Source: Flavisolibacter sp. (GTDB lineage Bacteria > Bacteroidota > Bacteroidia > Chitinophagales > Chitinophagaceae). From it: a DNA stretch of 9,618 nt. The notes under the pieces were generated by a model. That model was not told where the DNA came from. It saw only the letters and a list, made by a program, of their open reading frames with translations, and did not search any database. Each line of letters opens with the position of its first letter. Position 1 is the stretch's first letter. The position numbers were made by a program, and so were the translations under genes. Location: contig JACDAZ010000120.1 of assembly GCA_013695175.1 (NCBI GenBank), positions 1 to 9,618 of the forward strand. Direction: 5' to 3'. This document shows, piece by piece, positions 1 through 6,591 of the stretch.

Positions 1-615
1 ATACATGGCTGTACCGTAATTTCCGGCAGCTTTTACATATCCTACTCCACCCGGTACTGCACGAACATATTGTTCCTCCACATAAATGCGCATCGGAGCA
101 TTATAATATGGCCCTGTAGGACTTAATATAATTAAGAATTTATATGTATCCGAAGGTCTTACACCAATTAATTCATCGGAAGAAAACATGAAGGGGCGTA
201 TGTATAATGAATGGTCATCTTTTTCCGGGATCCACTTTTGATCGAGAGCAACAAGCTGTTTCATCCCGTCTATAAAAATTTCTTCTGGAACTGATGGCAT
301 TTGCATTCGTTCTGCAGATATATTAAAACGATTAAAATTATCATGGGGACGAAATATAAACGCATTTCCATCTTTGTCTTTATAAGCTTTTATACCTTCA
401 AAAATAGCCTGCCCATAATGGAGTGCCGCTATAGACGGACTCATGAGAAGTGGCTGGTAAGGCTTTATTTCAACATTTTTCCATTCACCATTTTCATAAT
501 CAGCCTCCAGCATGTGGTCAGTAAAATACTTTCCAAAAGATAGATTATCAAGATTAAGATTTTTTAATTTACTCTGTTCGATCTTATTAATTACAATATC
601 CATAGTAGCAAGCAT
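1..615 (-). CDS. ilvE: Branched-chain amino acid aminotransferase, N-terminal part (cut by left window edge)
   Basis: This PLP enzyme moves the amino group between leucine, isoleucine or valine and 2-oxoglutarate, the last step of their synthesis and the first of their breakdown; it is cytoplasmic. About 205 residues are visible. Numbering from the ATG at 615, one sees the FEGIKAY motif (72-78), the FRP...N..R.N.SA.RM block (about 88-104), LYIRPFMF (137-144), and VKAAGNYG (194-201), whose lysine 195 should be the PLP Schiff-base residue. This pattern fits the eukaryote-like BCAT branch of about 350 residues, so roughly the last 150 residues lie outside the window. A second in-frame ATG at 603 would remove MLAT. 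I prefer 615 because the bases before it are A/T-rich, as is usual in this phylum, but the choice is uncertain. The gene diverges from the operon beginning at 681. Confidence 0.93.
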   Translation of the reverse strand, partial: MLATMDIVINKIEQSKLKNLNLDNLSFGKYFTDHMLEADYENGEWKNVEIKPYQPLLMSPSIAALHYGQAIFEGIKAYKDKDGNAFIFRPHDNFNRFNISAERMQMPSVPEEIFIDGMKQLVALDQKWIPEKDDHSLYIRPFMFSSDELIGVRPSDTYKFLIILSPTGPYYNAPMRIYVEEQYVRAVPGGVGYVKAAGNYGTAMY

Positions 616-680
616 ATACTTAATTTATCTTAGCAAAGAAAAGAAAAAGATTTTACATCAATACCGGAACTAAATTATCT
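604..680. promoter_or_regulatory. Divergent intergenic region with candidate -7 boxes for ilvE and the 681 operon
   Basis: If ilvE starts at 615, this A/T-rich gap between two divergent genes is 65 nt. On the minus strand TTTCTTTG (634-641) matches the Bacteroidota -7 consensus TAnnTTTG except for its second base, and would give a very short ilvE leader. On the plus strand TATCTTAG (626-633) also has one mismatch and directly abuts the other box. The sequence TATCTATG just before 681 overlaps the start codon itself, so it is not a likely promoter. No -33 TTG element is evident on either strand. The assignment is tentative. Confidence 0.3.
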
Positions 681-1160
681 ATGAGTTTAAACAATTTAAT
701 ACTAACAACCCCTTTATTAGTAGATCTGTATGACGATGTACTGGTTGAAATCAATGCATCCCGTGTGCCCGAAACAGAAAGCCATTATTACTTAGGAAGT
801 AATGAGAAAAACATACTGATTGTAGTAAATACTGCTGATGCTGTATATATGGAAGATGAAGAGTTAACCTTCTTAACAAGCATTTTATCTGCATGTAAAC
901 TTACACTTGCCGATGTTGCCATAATTAACTGGCATAACCAAGGAACGAATAAAGCTATCTCTGAATTATACCCAAAACATGTTTTACTTTTTGGAATATC
1001 ACCTTTACAATTTAATTTACCTATAAATTTTCCTCATTTTCAGATTCAAAATTTTGATAAAATAAATTATTTAACTGCACCTGCTCTTTCCGTAATAGCA
1101 AAAGATGTTTCAGTTAAAAAAGAGCTATGGACTTCATTGCAAAAAATGTTCAACATTTGA
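681..1160 (+). CDS. Conserved-looking hypothetical protein, possible remote HolD (DNA polymerase III psi) relative
   Basis: The product is a 159-residue soluble protein with no signal peptide or membrane segment, and I do not recognise it as a named family. Visible parts are a hydrophobic strand ILIVVN (45-50), an acidic helix EDEELTFLTSILSAC (58-72) followed by LTLADVAIIN (74-83), a second strand HVLLFG (100-105), and a C-terminal stretch with APAL (133-136) and KKELWTSL (146-153). This order resembles gammaproteobacterial HolD as I remember it: a strand, an acidic helix, then PAL followed about ten residues later by a helix containing LW. HolD has a uracil-DNA-glycosylase-like fold and joins the clamp loader to SSB via chi. 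The gene heads a five-gene operon, with its stop only 5 nt before rdgB. It is surely a real gene, but the HolD link is inference only. Confidence 0.85.
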   Translation: MSLNNLILTTPLLVDLYDDVLVEINASRVPETESHYYLGSNEKNILIVVNTADAVYMEDEELTFLTSILSACKLTLADVAIINWHNQGTNKAISELYPKHVLLFGISPLQFNLPINFPHFQIQNFDKINYLTAPALSVIAKDVSVKKELWTSLQKMFNI

Positions 1161-1165
1161 GATTT

Positions 1166-1738
1166 ATGAAGTTAATTCTGGCCACAAATAACAAGAATAA
1201 AGTAGAGGAAATAAAAAATACTATTCCTGCTCATTTTGAAATCATTACCTTAACGGACGCTGGAATAAATAAAGATATTCCTGAGCCATTTGATACTTTA
1301 GAAGAAAATGCACAAATAAAAGCAAATACTATTTTTGAACTAACAGGTGAAAATGTTATTAGTGAAGATACAGGATTGGAAGTGTTTGCTTTGCATGGTG
1401 CACCCGGTGTACATAGTGCACGTTATGCCGGGGAGGATAAATCTTTTGAAAAAAATATTGAGAAGTTGCTGAAAGAGTTGGAATTTAAAACAAACAGAAA
1501 AGCGCAATTCAGGACTATCATCTGGTTAATTAAAGATGGAACTGAGTATTCTTTTGAAGGAATTTGCAAAGGTGAAATAATCGGTTCGCCAAAAGGTGAA
1601 AACGGTTTTGGATATGATGCTGTTTTCGTTCCTGAAGGATCGGATAAAACTTTTGCAGAAATGAATATCAATGAAAAAAACAACTTCAGTCACAGGCGTA
1701 AAGCTGTGGATAAACTGGTAACATTTTTGAATAATTAA
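1166..1738 (+). CDS. rdgB: Non-canonical purine NTP pyrophosphatase (RdgB/HAM1 family)
   Basis: The enzyme hydrolyses dITP, ITP and XTP to monophosphates plus pyrophosphate, keeping deaminated purines out of DNA and RNA; it is cytoplasmic and Mg-dependent. Counting from the ATG at 1166 the protein has 190 residues, the usual family length. Motifs are ATNNK (6-10, triphosphate contact), SEDTGL (66-71, with the catalytic acidic pair), GAPGVHSARYAG (78-89), the base-recognition stretch GENGFGYDAVF (144-154), and SHRRKA (175-180). The open frame continues upstream to 1127, but that would add 13 residues overlapping the previous gene, and the conserved family start MKLILATNN begins at 1166, 5 nt after the preceding stop. 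There is no clear Shine-Dalgarno, so it is probably translated from the operon message that also carries the sigma and anti-sigma genes. Confidence 0.96.
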   Translation: MKLILATNNKNKVEEIKNTIPAHFEIITLTDAGINKDIPEPFDTLEENAQIKANTIFELTGENVISEDTGLEVFALHGAPGVHSARYAGEDKSFEKNIEKLLKELEFKTNRKAQFRTIIWLIKDGTEYSFEGICKGEIIGSPKGENGFGYDAVFVPEGSDKTFAEMNINEKNNFSHRRKAVDKLVTFLNN

Positions 1739-1752
1739 ACTAAATTCTAAAC

Positions 1753-2322
1753 TTGAGCGGTTTAAGCAACCAATTATATAGTGATAGCGACTTAATAGAG
1801 GGGTGTGTACGGGGTGATAGAAAAATCCAGTATGAACTTTATGAAAGATACTCCTCCAGGATGTTTGGTGTTTGCCTTCGCTATGCAGGAAATACCGAAG
1901 AAGCTGAAGATATATTGCAGGAAGGTTTTGTAAAGGTTTTTAGAAAAATAGATAGTTTTAGAAGCGAAGGTTCGTTTGAAGGTTGGATCAGAAGAATATT
2001 TGTAAATACTGCTATTGAGCATTTTAGAAGAAAAACTTACCTGCAACCCATTACGGAAAAAGAAGAAAATACCGTTGAGGGCAAATACCTTTCGGTTTTA
2101 GATGACCTGGCAGAAAAAGATATCATTAACCTGGTGCAACAATTATCGCCAGGTTATAGAACAGTCTTTAATATGTATGTTGTAGAGGGTTATACTCATA
2201 AGCAAGTTGCTGATGCTTTGGGAATTAGTGAAGGAACAAGCAAGTCACAATTATCAAGAGCAAAAATAATACTGCAGGACATGGTAAGAAAAAATATAGA
2301 TAAATATAAGTACAGGAAGTAA
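1753..2322 (+). CDS. ECF-type RNA polymerase sigma factor (sigma-70 family, RpoE-like)
   Basis: This 189-residue protein redirects RNA polymerase to a specific promoter set, usually in response to an envelope or environmental signal. Region 2 spans about 13-93: DLIEGCVRGD, the core-binding stretch EEAEDILQEGFVKVFRKI (49-66), and FEGWIRRIFVNTAIEHFRR (75-93). After a short linker, region 4 lies at about 123-180, with the helix-turn-helix YTHKQVADALGISEGTSKS (147-165). No extra C-terminal domain is present. The start is a TTG at 1753: no ATG lies upstream in frame before the TAA at 1741, and the first internal ATG (residue 37) would destroy region 2. The stop overlaps the next start by 1 nt (TAATG), which suggests translational coupling to the membrane protein, its probable anti-sigma factor. 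The target promoters cannot be told from this window. Confidence 0.93.
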   Translation: MSGLSNQLYSDSDLIEGCVRGDRKIQYELYERYSSRMFGVCLRYAGNTEEAEDILQEGFVKVFRKIDSFRSEGSFEGWIRRIFVNTAIEHFRRKTYLQPITEKEENTVEGKYLSVLDDLAEKDIINLVQQLSPGYRTVFNMYVVEGYTHKQVADALGISEGTSKSQLSRAKIILQDMVRKNIDKYKYRK

Positions 2323-3038
2323 TGAGTGAGCAACTGAAATATAAACTTCTTCATTTTCAACAAAAGCCTCCCAAAAACTCATGGGATGCCATCAGTGCTG
2401 CTTTAGATGATCAACACAACTCACTGTCCAAAAAACTTTATGATTATAAAGAATCCCCGTTAGATTCTAATTGGAAACAAATTGAAAAAGAGCTGAATGA
2501 GGTATCAAAAGAAAAAGCCATTGTAAGCCCATTCTTTAAAAAATTTAATTATAAATATTTAACTGCTGCTGTTCTTATACTTGCTGTATTAATCACAACT
2601 TTCCTGTTAATTACTAATCAATCTTCAACACCTGAAAATGATATTGTTAGATCCACTCCTGTAAATGAAAATAATTTACCTGTTGAGGAACCTGTAAAAA
2701 ATGATGTTGCTGTAACAGAGGATCCTTATACACCAAATAATAATTCTGTTGTTAACGAACCAACTCCACGCAGAAAGAATGAATCAATAGTTAATAAAGA
2801 ACCAACAAATAATACCAGATATACTACACTAGCCGATGAAGATGGAAAGCTTGTGAGATTATCAAAAAAAATATTTCCTGTATTTGATTGTGCAGAAAAC
2901 AGCACAGCTTTTTTACGTAAACGCTGCCAGGAAAATATAGAATCTCTTCAAAAACAAATGGCTTCGTCCATTGTTTCACCAGCCGCTGATTTTGCCGGTT
3001 TACTTGATATGCTTAAGAAACTGGAAGAAAATAATTAA
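2322..3038 (+). CDS. Single-pass membrane protein, probable anti-sigma factor of the upstream ECF sigma
   Basis: The protein has 238 residues and one membrane span (about 79-98, LTAAVLILAVLITTFLLI), with no signal peptide, so residues 1-75 are predicted cytoplasmic and 99-238 periplasmic. The cytoplasmic part carries two similar segments, PPKNSWDAISAALDD (16-30) and PLDSNWKQIEKELNE (46-60), each with the spacing P....W..I...L. The early periplasmic stretch (about 100-165) is low-complexity, rich in N, P, T, E and V. The C-terminal 70 residues look folded and mostly helical, and contain two cysteines (C190, C202). There is no ZAS zinc motif (HxxxCxxC), so it is not a classical zinc anti-sigma factor. 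The anti-sigma role is inferred from the 1-nt overlap with the sigma gene, the topology, and the common W..I..L cytoplasmic motif of such Bacteroidota proteins. The family is otherwise unnamed. Confidence 0.85.
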   Translation: MSEQLKYKLLHFQQKPPKNSWDAISAALDDQHNSLSKKLYDYKESPLDSNWKQIEKELNEVSKEKAIVSPFFKKFNYKYLTAAVLILAVLITTFLLITNQSSTPENDIVRSTPVNENNLPVEEPVKNDVAVTEDPYTPNNNSVVNEPTPRRKNESIVNKEPTNNTRYTTLADEDGKLVRLSKKIFPVFDCAENSTAFLRKRCQENIESLQKQMASSIVSPAADFAGLLDMLKKLEENN

Positions 3039-3044
3039 AGTTTT

Positions 3045-3473
3045 ATGTCCAGAGTAAAGCTTAAACTTCCTGAACAATTTAATTTTTTTACAACTACACC
3101 TGTACGCATCACAGATATTAATTATGGAAATCATTTAGGCAATGATGCTGTTCTGTCATTTATACATGAATCAAGAGTTCAGTTTTTAAAAAGTTTTAAT
3201 CTTGAGGAATTAAAATTTGAAGGAGTTGGATTAATCATGAGTGATGCAACCATTGAATTTAAAAATGAAGCTTTTTACGGCGATGTTTTAAAAGTTTATG
3301 TTACAGCTTCCGAACCATCCCGAATTGGATTTAGTCTTTTTTATAAATTAGTGGTTCAAACAAAAGAAGGAGAAAAAAATATTGCTTATGCTAAAACAGG
3401 AATGATCTGTTATGATTACAATTTGAAAAAAGTTGTCCCTTTTCCTACATCAGCAGAAAGAATTTTTAAATAA
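3045..3473 (+). CDS. Acyl-CoA thioesterase of the hotdog fold (4-hydroxybenzoyl-CoA thioesterase/YbgC type)
   Basis: A 142-residue single-domain hotdog protein predicted to hydrolyse an acyl-CoA thioester in the cytoplasm; the natural acyl group cannot be told from sequence. The N-terminal motif RITDINYGNHLGND (21-34) corresponds to the family pattern RxxDxDxxGHVNNxxY, with Asp24 in the catalytic position. Here Asn-His (29-30) and Leu-Gly-Asn replace the usual Gly-His-Val-Asn-Asn. The central helix (about 35-50, VLSFIHESRVQFLKSF) and the strands SDATIEFKNEAFYGDVLKVYVTA (67-89) and AYAKTGMICYDY (114-125) complete the fold. It is the last gene of the operon, 6 nt after the anti-sigma gene, and its stop lies 1 nt from the stop of convergent aroE. 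The operon context gives no clue to substrate. Confidence 0.88.
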   Translation: MSRVKLKLPEQFNFFTTTPVRITDINYGNHLGNDAVLSFIHESRVQFLKSFNLEELKFEGVGLIMSDATIEFKNEAFYGDVLKVYVTASEPSRIGFSLFYKLVVQTKEGEKNIAYAKTGMICYDYNLKKVVPFPTSAERIFK

Positions 3474-3474
3474 A

Positions 3475-4206
3475 TCAACTTTTCCAAATTCTCCAGCTTT
3501 CTTCTGCCTGCAACATCAGCATTTCAAAACCGTTTATGATAGTAGCACCTTTTTCTTCTCCTTTTTCTAAAAAGATGGTTTTAGCCGGATTGTAAATAAG
3601 ATCAAAAAACAAATGCTCCGGTGTTACATCGCGATAAGGTATGAATGGATATGAAGTTATATCGGGATACATTCCAAGGGGAGTTGTATTAATAATGATT
3701 TTATATCTATTTAGAATTTCCTGAGATAAATCTTCGTAAGTGAGATGGTTCTCTTGTTTATGTCGCGATATAACGATGTATGGTATCTGCAGTTGCTTTA
3801 AACAATATTGAACCGCTTTAGAAGCGCCACCCGTACCTAATACGATAGATTTTTGATGATGCGGTTTCAAATGTTTTTGCAAAGAGTTGCTAAAACCAAT
3901 TATATCCGTATTAAATCCAGTTAATTTCCCTTTTTCAATTTTAATACAATTGCATGCCCCTGTTTGCTGAACCAGTTCATTTGAAGAATCTAAAAATGGA
4001 ATAATTTCTTCTTTATACGGAACCGTTACATTTAAACCTTTTAAGTTTGGATGGTTAAATAAAATACTTTGCAGTTCACTAATAGATTTCAATTCAAAAT
4101 TTACATAGCTGTGATCCTGTAGGCCAAGCTTTGTAAATTTTTCTGTGAAATAAGCTTTGGAGAATGAATGAGTAAGTGTTTTACCTATTAATCCAAAAAG
4201 AATCAT
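3475..4206 (-). CDS. aroE: Shikimate 5-dehydrogenase
   Basis: The enzyme catalyses NADPH-dependent reduction of 3-dehydroshikimate to shikimate in chorismate and aromatic amino acid synthesis. The protein is 243 residues, shorter than the 272 of E. coli AroE. Substrate-domain motifs are HSFSK (13-17), NVTVPYK (59-65) with catalytic Lys65, GACN (83-86) and NTD (99-101) with Asp101, the second catalytic residue. The nucleotide site is GTGGASKA (124-131), followed by NTTPLGM (173-179), DLIYNP (202-207) and the closing NGFEMLMLQ (225-233), which folds back on the substrate site. All key residues are present, so it should be active. Its ATG overlaps the TGA of the comA-like gene by 4 nt (ATGA), so translation is probably coupled. 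It is convergent with the thioesterase gene, with no room for a terminator between the stops. Confidence 0.95.
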   Translation of the reverse strand: MILFGLIGKTLTHSFSKAYFTEKFTKLGLQDHSYVNFELKSISELQSILFNHPNLKGLNVTVPYKEEIIPFLDSSNELVQQTGACNCIKIEKGKLTGFNTDIIGFSNSLQKHLKPHHQKSIVLGTGGASKAVQYCLKQLQIPYIVISRHKQENHLTYEDLSQEILNRYKIIINTTPLGMYPDITSYPFIPYRDVTPEHLFFDLIYNPAKTIFLEKGEEKGATIINGFEMLMLQAEESWRIWKS

Positions 4207-4973
4207 GTATTTTCTTTATCCAGGAAAAGATGGAATGTATCACCTCTTAAACCAATACGCATAGTTTCCATAGCCAAAACTTCAGAAGGCGCAATGTTTC
4301 CAAGGTTAACATTACAACCTAAAAGCTCAATAAAATATAATTGTTGTGCCTTTTGAGGTGCTTCCCAAATGATTTTTTCACCTGGTATCTGTGTTAGAAT
4401 TTCCTGTACCAGACCTTCCCTTACTTCACCTGAGCCCCGATAGATTCCTACATTCCCTGCTTCACGAGCTTCGGCAATTACATAGGTAGATCCTGCATTT
4501 AATTCTGCCCGCATCAGCTCTATCCATTTATAAGGAGGAATAATATGAGCAGCATCTTTACTACCTACCTCGCTCAAAACAATACCATGCTGTGTAAGTT
4601 TTTCAATATACCCACACTTTTCAGCATGAGGAATATTGATGGATCCATCACTTACCTCCATATAAGAAATGCCATATTTTTTGCAAACGGAAATATAATC
4701 ATCAAATTGATTTCTAATTAAGAAAGCTTCAAATAAAGTACCTCCAAAATAAATGGGTATATCATAAGTCCTGTAAACCTCCAGCTTTTCTTCAAGATTT
4801 GGAGTTACGAAAGCGGTTCCAAAACCAAGTTTTATAATATCAACATGAGGATGGGCAACACTTAAAAAGTTTTTTGCTTCAGCCACACTCAAGCCTTTAT
4901 CCATTACCATAGTTAATCCGGTCGTACGCTGTTTCTGAAAACGTTCAGGAATTTGCGAAAGATTGAAGTTCAT
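4203..4973 (-). CDS. comA: Phosphosulfolactate synthase (ComA family)
   Basis: ComA-family enzymes add sulfite to phosphoenolpyruvate to give (R)-phosphosulfolactate, the first step to coenzyme M in methanogens and to sulfolactate in Bacillus. The 256-residue protein is of family length and forms a TIM barrel. Visible family-like segments are TMVMDKGL (21-28), DIIKLGFGT (45-53), IYFGGTLFEAF (74-84), YMEVSDGSINI (104-114), VLSEVGSKD (132-140), IAEAREAGNVGIY (166-178), WEAPQKAQQLYFIELLG (203-219) and ETMRIGLRGDT (236-246). No comB (phosphatase) or comC (dehydrogenase) gene is in the window, so the end product is unknown. A link to the cysteate-based sulfonolipids made by some Bacteroidota is possible but is only inference. 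The gene is transcribed with aroE (4-nt overlap), and the upstream TPR gene ends 53 nt before its start, with a -7 box between. Confidence 0.88.
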   Translation of the reverse strand: MNFNLSQIPERFQKQRTTGLTMVMDKGLSVAEAKNFLSVAHPHVDIIKLGFGTAFVTPNLEEKLEVYRTYDIPIYFGGTLFEAFLIRNQFDDYISVCKKYGISYMEVSDGSINIPHAEKCGYIEKLTQHGIVLSEVGSKDAAHIIPPYKWIELMRAELNAGSTYVIAEAREAGNVGIYRGSGEVREGLVQEILTQIPGEKIIWEAPQKAQQLYFIELLGCNVNLGNIAPSEVLAMETMRIGLRGDTFHLFLDKENT

Positions 4974-4998
4974 TAGCAGTTATCATATTAATTGCGGG

Positions 4999-5006
4999 CA
5001 AATTTA
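4999..5006 (-). promoter_or_regulatory. Candidate -7 box for comA-aroE
   Basis: On the minus strand the sequence is TAAATTTG, a full match to the Bacteroidota -7 consensus TAnnTTTG. It lies in the 53-nt gap between the TPR gene stop and the comA ATG, and would give a leader of roughly 20 nt. No convincing -33 TTG is seen at the right distance. No terminator hairpin separates the TPR gene from this box, so read-through from the TPR gene is also possible. Confidence 0.55.
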
Positions 5007-5026
5007 GGGAACTATTAGCATCCTTA

Positions 5027-6445
5027 TCAGGAACGGCTTCTTTTATTACGTGCTATGGTATCTACAACTTGTGGATTTTGCAAAATAGAAGGATTGAGTG
5101 CTATAAATTTTTTTAGAACTTTTGGAGCTACCTCCAAACCTTTTTCAAGATAAATGAGTGCTTCTTTAGTTTTTCCTAATGCAAATAAAGATGCACTTAA
5201 GTAATAATAAAAAAGAGGTTTAGCATTAGTAATAGTAAGTGCTGACAGTGCCTGTTGTTTTGCTTCTGAATAAAGTTCGGCCTCATACAAAGAACGAATA
5301 AGGGCCTCCCAACCAGCTATATTCTTTGGCTTTGCTTTTACTACAGCCGAAAAACATTGAATGGCTTCTTTCAATGATCCAAGTTGTAAATTACACTCAC
5401 CCATTAATAGATTATATTCCGGTTGTGACTTAGATATCTTGAGTGCAGTTTCTAATTGCTTTACTGCACTGCCCCATTGACCTTCATTGTAATATGTGCA
5501 GGCAATTTTATAATAAATCTTACTCTCTTCAGGATTCAGGTGTGAAGCTTTACGATAATGAAAGCGAGCCTGTGCGAAATTTTTCAATTTATCATAACAA
5601 TGCCCTATGGCTTCATAAATAACATCTTCCGGTTTTGACAACTCAAGAACTTTTTCAAGAGCTTCTATTGCTTCTTTGTATTTGCGTAAGCGTATAAAGG
5701 CATCACCTATATTTCTATAAGCATAATCAAATTTTTCATCTATAACTATTGCGTACTGGTAAGCATCAATAGCTTTTTCATACAATTTCAAACCCTGGTA
5801 AGCGGCTGCCAGGTTAAACCATGCCAATTCACTATAAGGATGCTCGTCTATAATATTTAAATGGATCCTTATACTTTCCTCATTTCTGCCCGTGAAGTCG
5901 GTCCAAAAACATATTTTATATAAAGCTTCTTCATTTGATGGTTCTTCCTTTAATATTAAAAGAAGGCAATCGAATACTTTATCAAATTCTTCGTAATCAT
6001 CATATACATCTGCAAGCTCAAATAAAAGCTCAATTTTTTCATCCCCTTCAAAATGCTTTATTGCATTTTCCAAAATCTCAACTGCCTGCTCCTGTTTGTC
6101 CAGTGCCAGGTAAGCATCCGTTTTCAGTATATAAAGATTAACGTCTGTACTATCCAGTAATTCAGCTTTTTCCAGCACTTCTAAAGCCTTATAATATTTA
6201 CGGCAAGAAAGAAGTATATCTGCTTTTCTGAATAGTAATGAAGAAGAAAAAGGGAAGTAACCTATACTTATTTCTGCAGCTTCCAATGCCTTTACAAATT
6301 CCTCCTGGTCATCATAAAAATCAATAATTTTTTCAAAAGCTTCTTCTTCTAAAAAAATAGAGTTTTTACCCTGCCTTAGATTATTGTATTGTTTAAGTAA
6401 TTCTTTTAAATTCTCTTTATCGTTCTTGTATGGGTCTGTTATCAT
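5027..6445 (-). CDS. Tetratricopeptide repeat (TPR) protein, cytoplasmic
   Basis: This 472-residue protein consists almost entirely of TPR helix pairs from about residue 35 to 442, roughly a dozen units of 34 residues. The clearest are AWFNLAAAYQGLKLYEKAIDAY (208-229), AYRNIGDAFIRLRKYKEAIEAL (242-263), IYYKIACTYYNEGQWGSAVKQL (310-331) and YYYLSASLFALGKTKEALIYL (413-433). It has no signal peptide or membrane span, so it is probably a soluble cytoplasmic scaffold; the partner cannot be told from sequence. The N-terminus (1-30) is charged, and the C-terminus ends in a basic NKRSRS tail after a non-TPR helix region (443-465). It lies upstream of comA-aroE on the same strand, and diverges from the small gene at 6592. 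Unusually for this genome, an AGGAG lies 8 nt before the ATG. Confidence 0.9.
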   Translation of the reverse strand: MITDPYKNDKENLKELLKQYNNLRQGKNSIFLEEEAFEKIIDFYDDQEEFVKALEAAEISIGYFPFSSSLLFRKADILLSCRKYYKALEVLEKAELLDSTDVNLYILKTDAYLALDKQEQAVEILENAIKHFEGDEKIELLFELADVYDDYEEFDKVFDCLLLILKEEPSNEEALYKICFWTDFTGRNEESIRIHLNIIDEHPYSELAWFNLAAAYQGLKLYEKAIDAYQYAIVIDEKFDYAYRNIGDAFIRLRKYKEAIEALEKVLELSKPEDVIYEAIGHCYDKLKNFAQARFHYRKASHLNPEESKIYYKIACTYYNEGQWGSAVKQLETALKISKSQPEYNLLMGECNLQLGSLKEAIQCFSAVVKAKPKNIAGWEALIRSLYEAELYSEAKQQALSALTITNAKPLFYYYLSASLFALGKTKEALIYLEKGLEVAPKVLKKFIALNPSILQNPQVVDTIARNKRSRS

Positions 6446-6453
6446 TTCTGTCG

Positions 6454-6458
6454 CTCCT
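6454..6458 (-). promoter_or_regulatory. Shine-Dalgarno-like AGGAG before the TPR gene
   Basis: On the minus strand AGGAG lies 8 nt before the ATG at 6445, standard Shine-Dalgarno spacing. Other starts in the window (rdgB, the sigma gene, yidC) have no such element, so this gene may be translated differently from its neighbours. It also supports 6445 as the start. Confidence 0.5.
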
Positions 6459-6577
6459 GCTACAATTTAGTCTATAACACAAAAAAGACCAATTTTTATA
6501 ACAATTTCGCAGATTAAACGTTAATATAATGTAGAAAGAAAATGACAGCGGGAGAGGGAAATGTTAAAATTTTTTAT

Positions 6578-6585
6578 TACCTTTG
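6578..6585 (+). promoter_or_regulatory. Candidate -7 box giving a near-leaderless mRNA for the 6592 gene
   Basis: TACCTTTG fully matches the Bacteroidota -7 consensus TAnnTTTG. It ends only 6 nt before the ATG at 6592, so transcription should begin at or within a few bases of the start codon. No clear -33 TTG is found upstream; the region 6545-6560 is purine-rich instead. Confidence 0.55.
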
Positions 6586-6591
6586 TACTCA

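Larger units (their letters stand above)
6446..6591. other. Divergent intergenic region between the TPR gene and the small exported-protein gene
   Basis: This 146-nt gap is the longest in the window. For the minus strand only an incomplete -7 box, TAAATTG (6463-6469), is seen, 17 nt before the TPR ATG. For the plus strand a full TAnnTTTG box is at 6578-6585. A purine-rich run (6550-6560, gggagagggaa) looks like a Shine-Dalgarno, but it lies upstream of that box and only serves an 18-codon frame, so I assign it no role. No RNA gene is apparent. Confidence 0.4.

Noticed and set aside
301..543. 80-codon open frame on the plus strand
   Set aside because: It lies wholly antisense to ilvE, whose conserved motifs cover the same bases; the translation has no family features.
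673..680. TATCTATG as a -7 box for the 681 operon
   Set aside because: It includes the start codon, so transcription would begin inside the gene; it also has a mismatch at a conserved T.
1127..1165. Longer start for rdgB adding 13 residues
   Set aside because: The extension overlaps the previous coding sequence, and the family normally begins at the K-L-I-L-A-T-N motif reached from 1166.
1423..1683. 86-codon open frame on the minus strand
   Set aside because: Antisense shadow of rdgB; the rdgB motifs are on the plus strand.
1792..2046. 84-codon open frame on the minus strand
   Set aside because: Antisense shadow of the ECF sigma factor region 2.
3452..3511. GCAGAAAG and CTTTCTTCTGC as a terminator between the convergent operons
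   Set aside because: The arms need a three-base bulge and enclose a loop of about 40 nt, with no proper T-run, so a functional hairpin is unlikely.
5935..6141. 68-codon open frame on the plus strand
   Set aside because: Antisense to the TPR gene, with no recognisable protein features.
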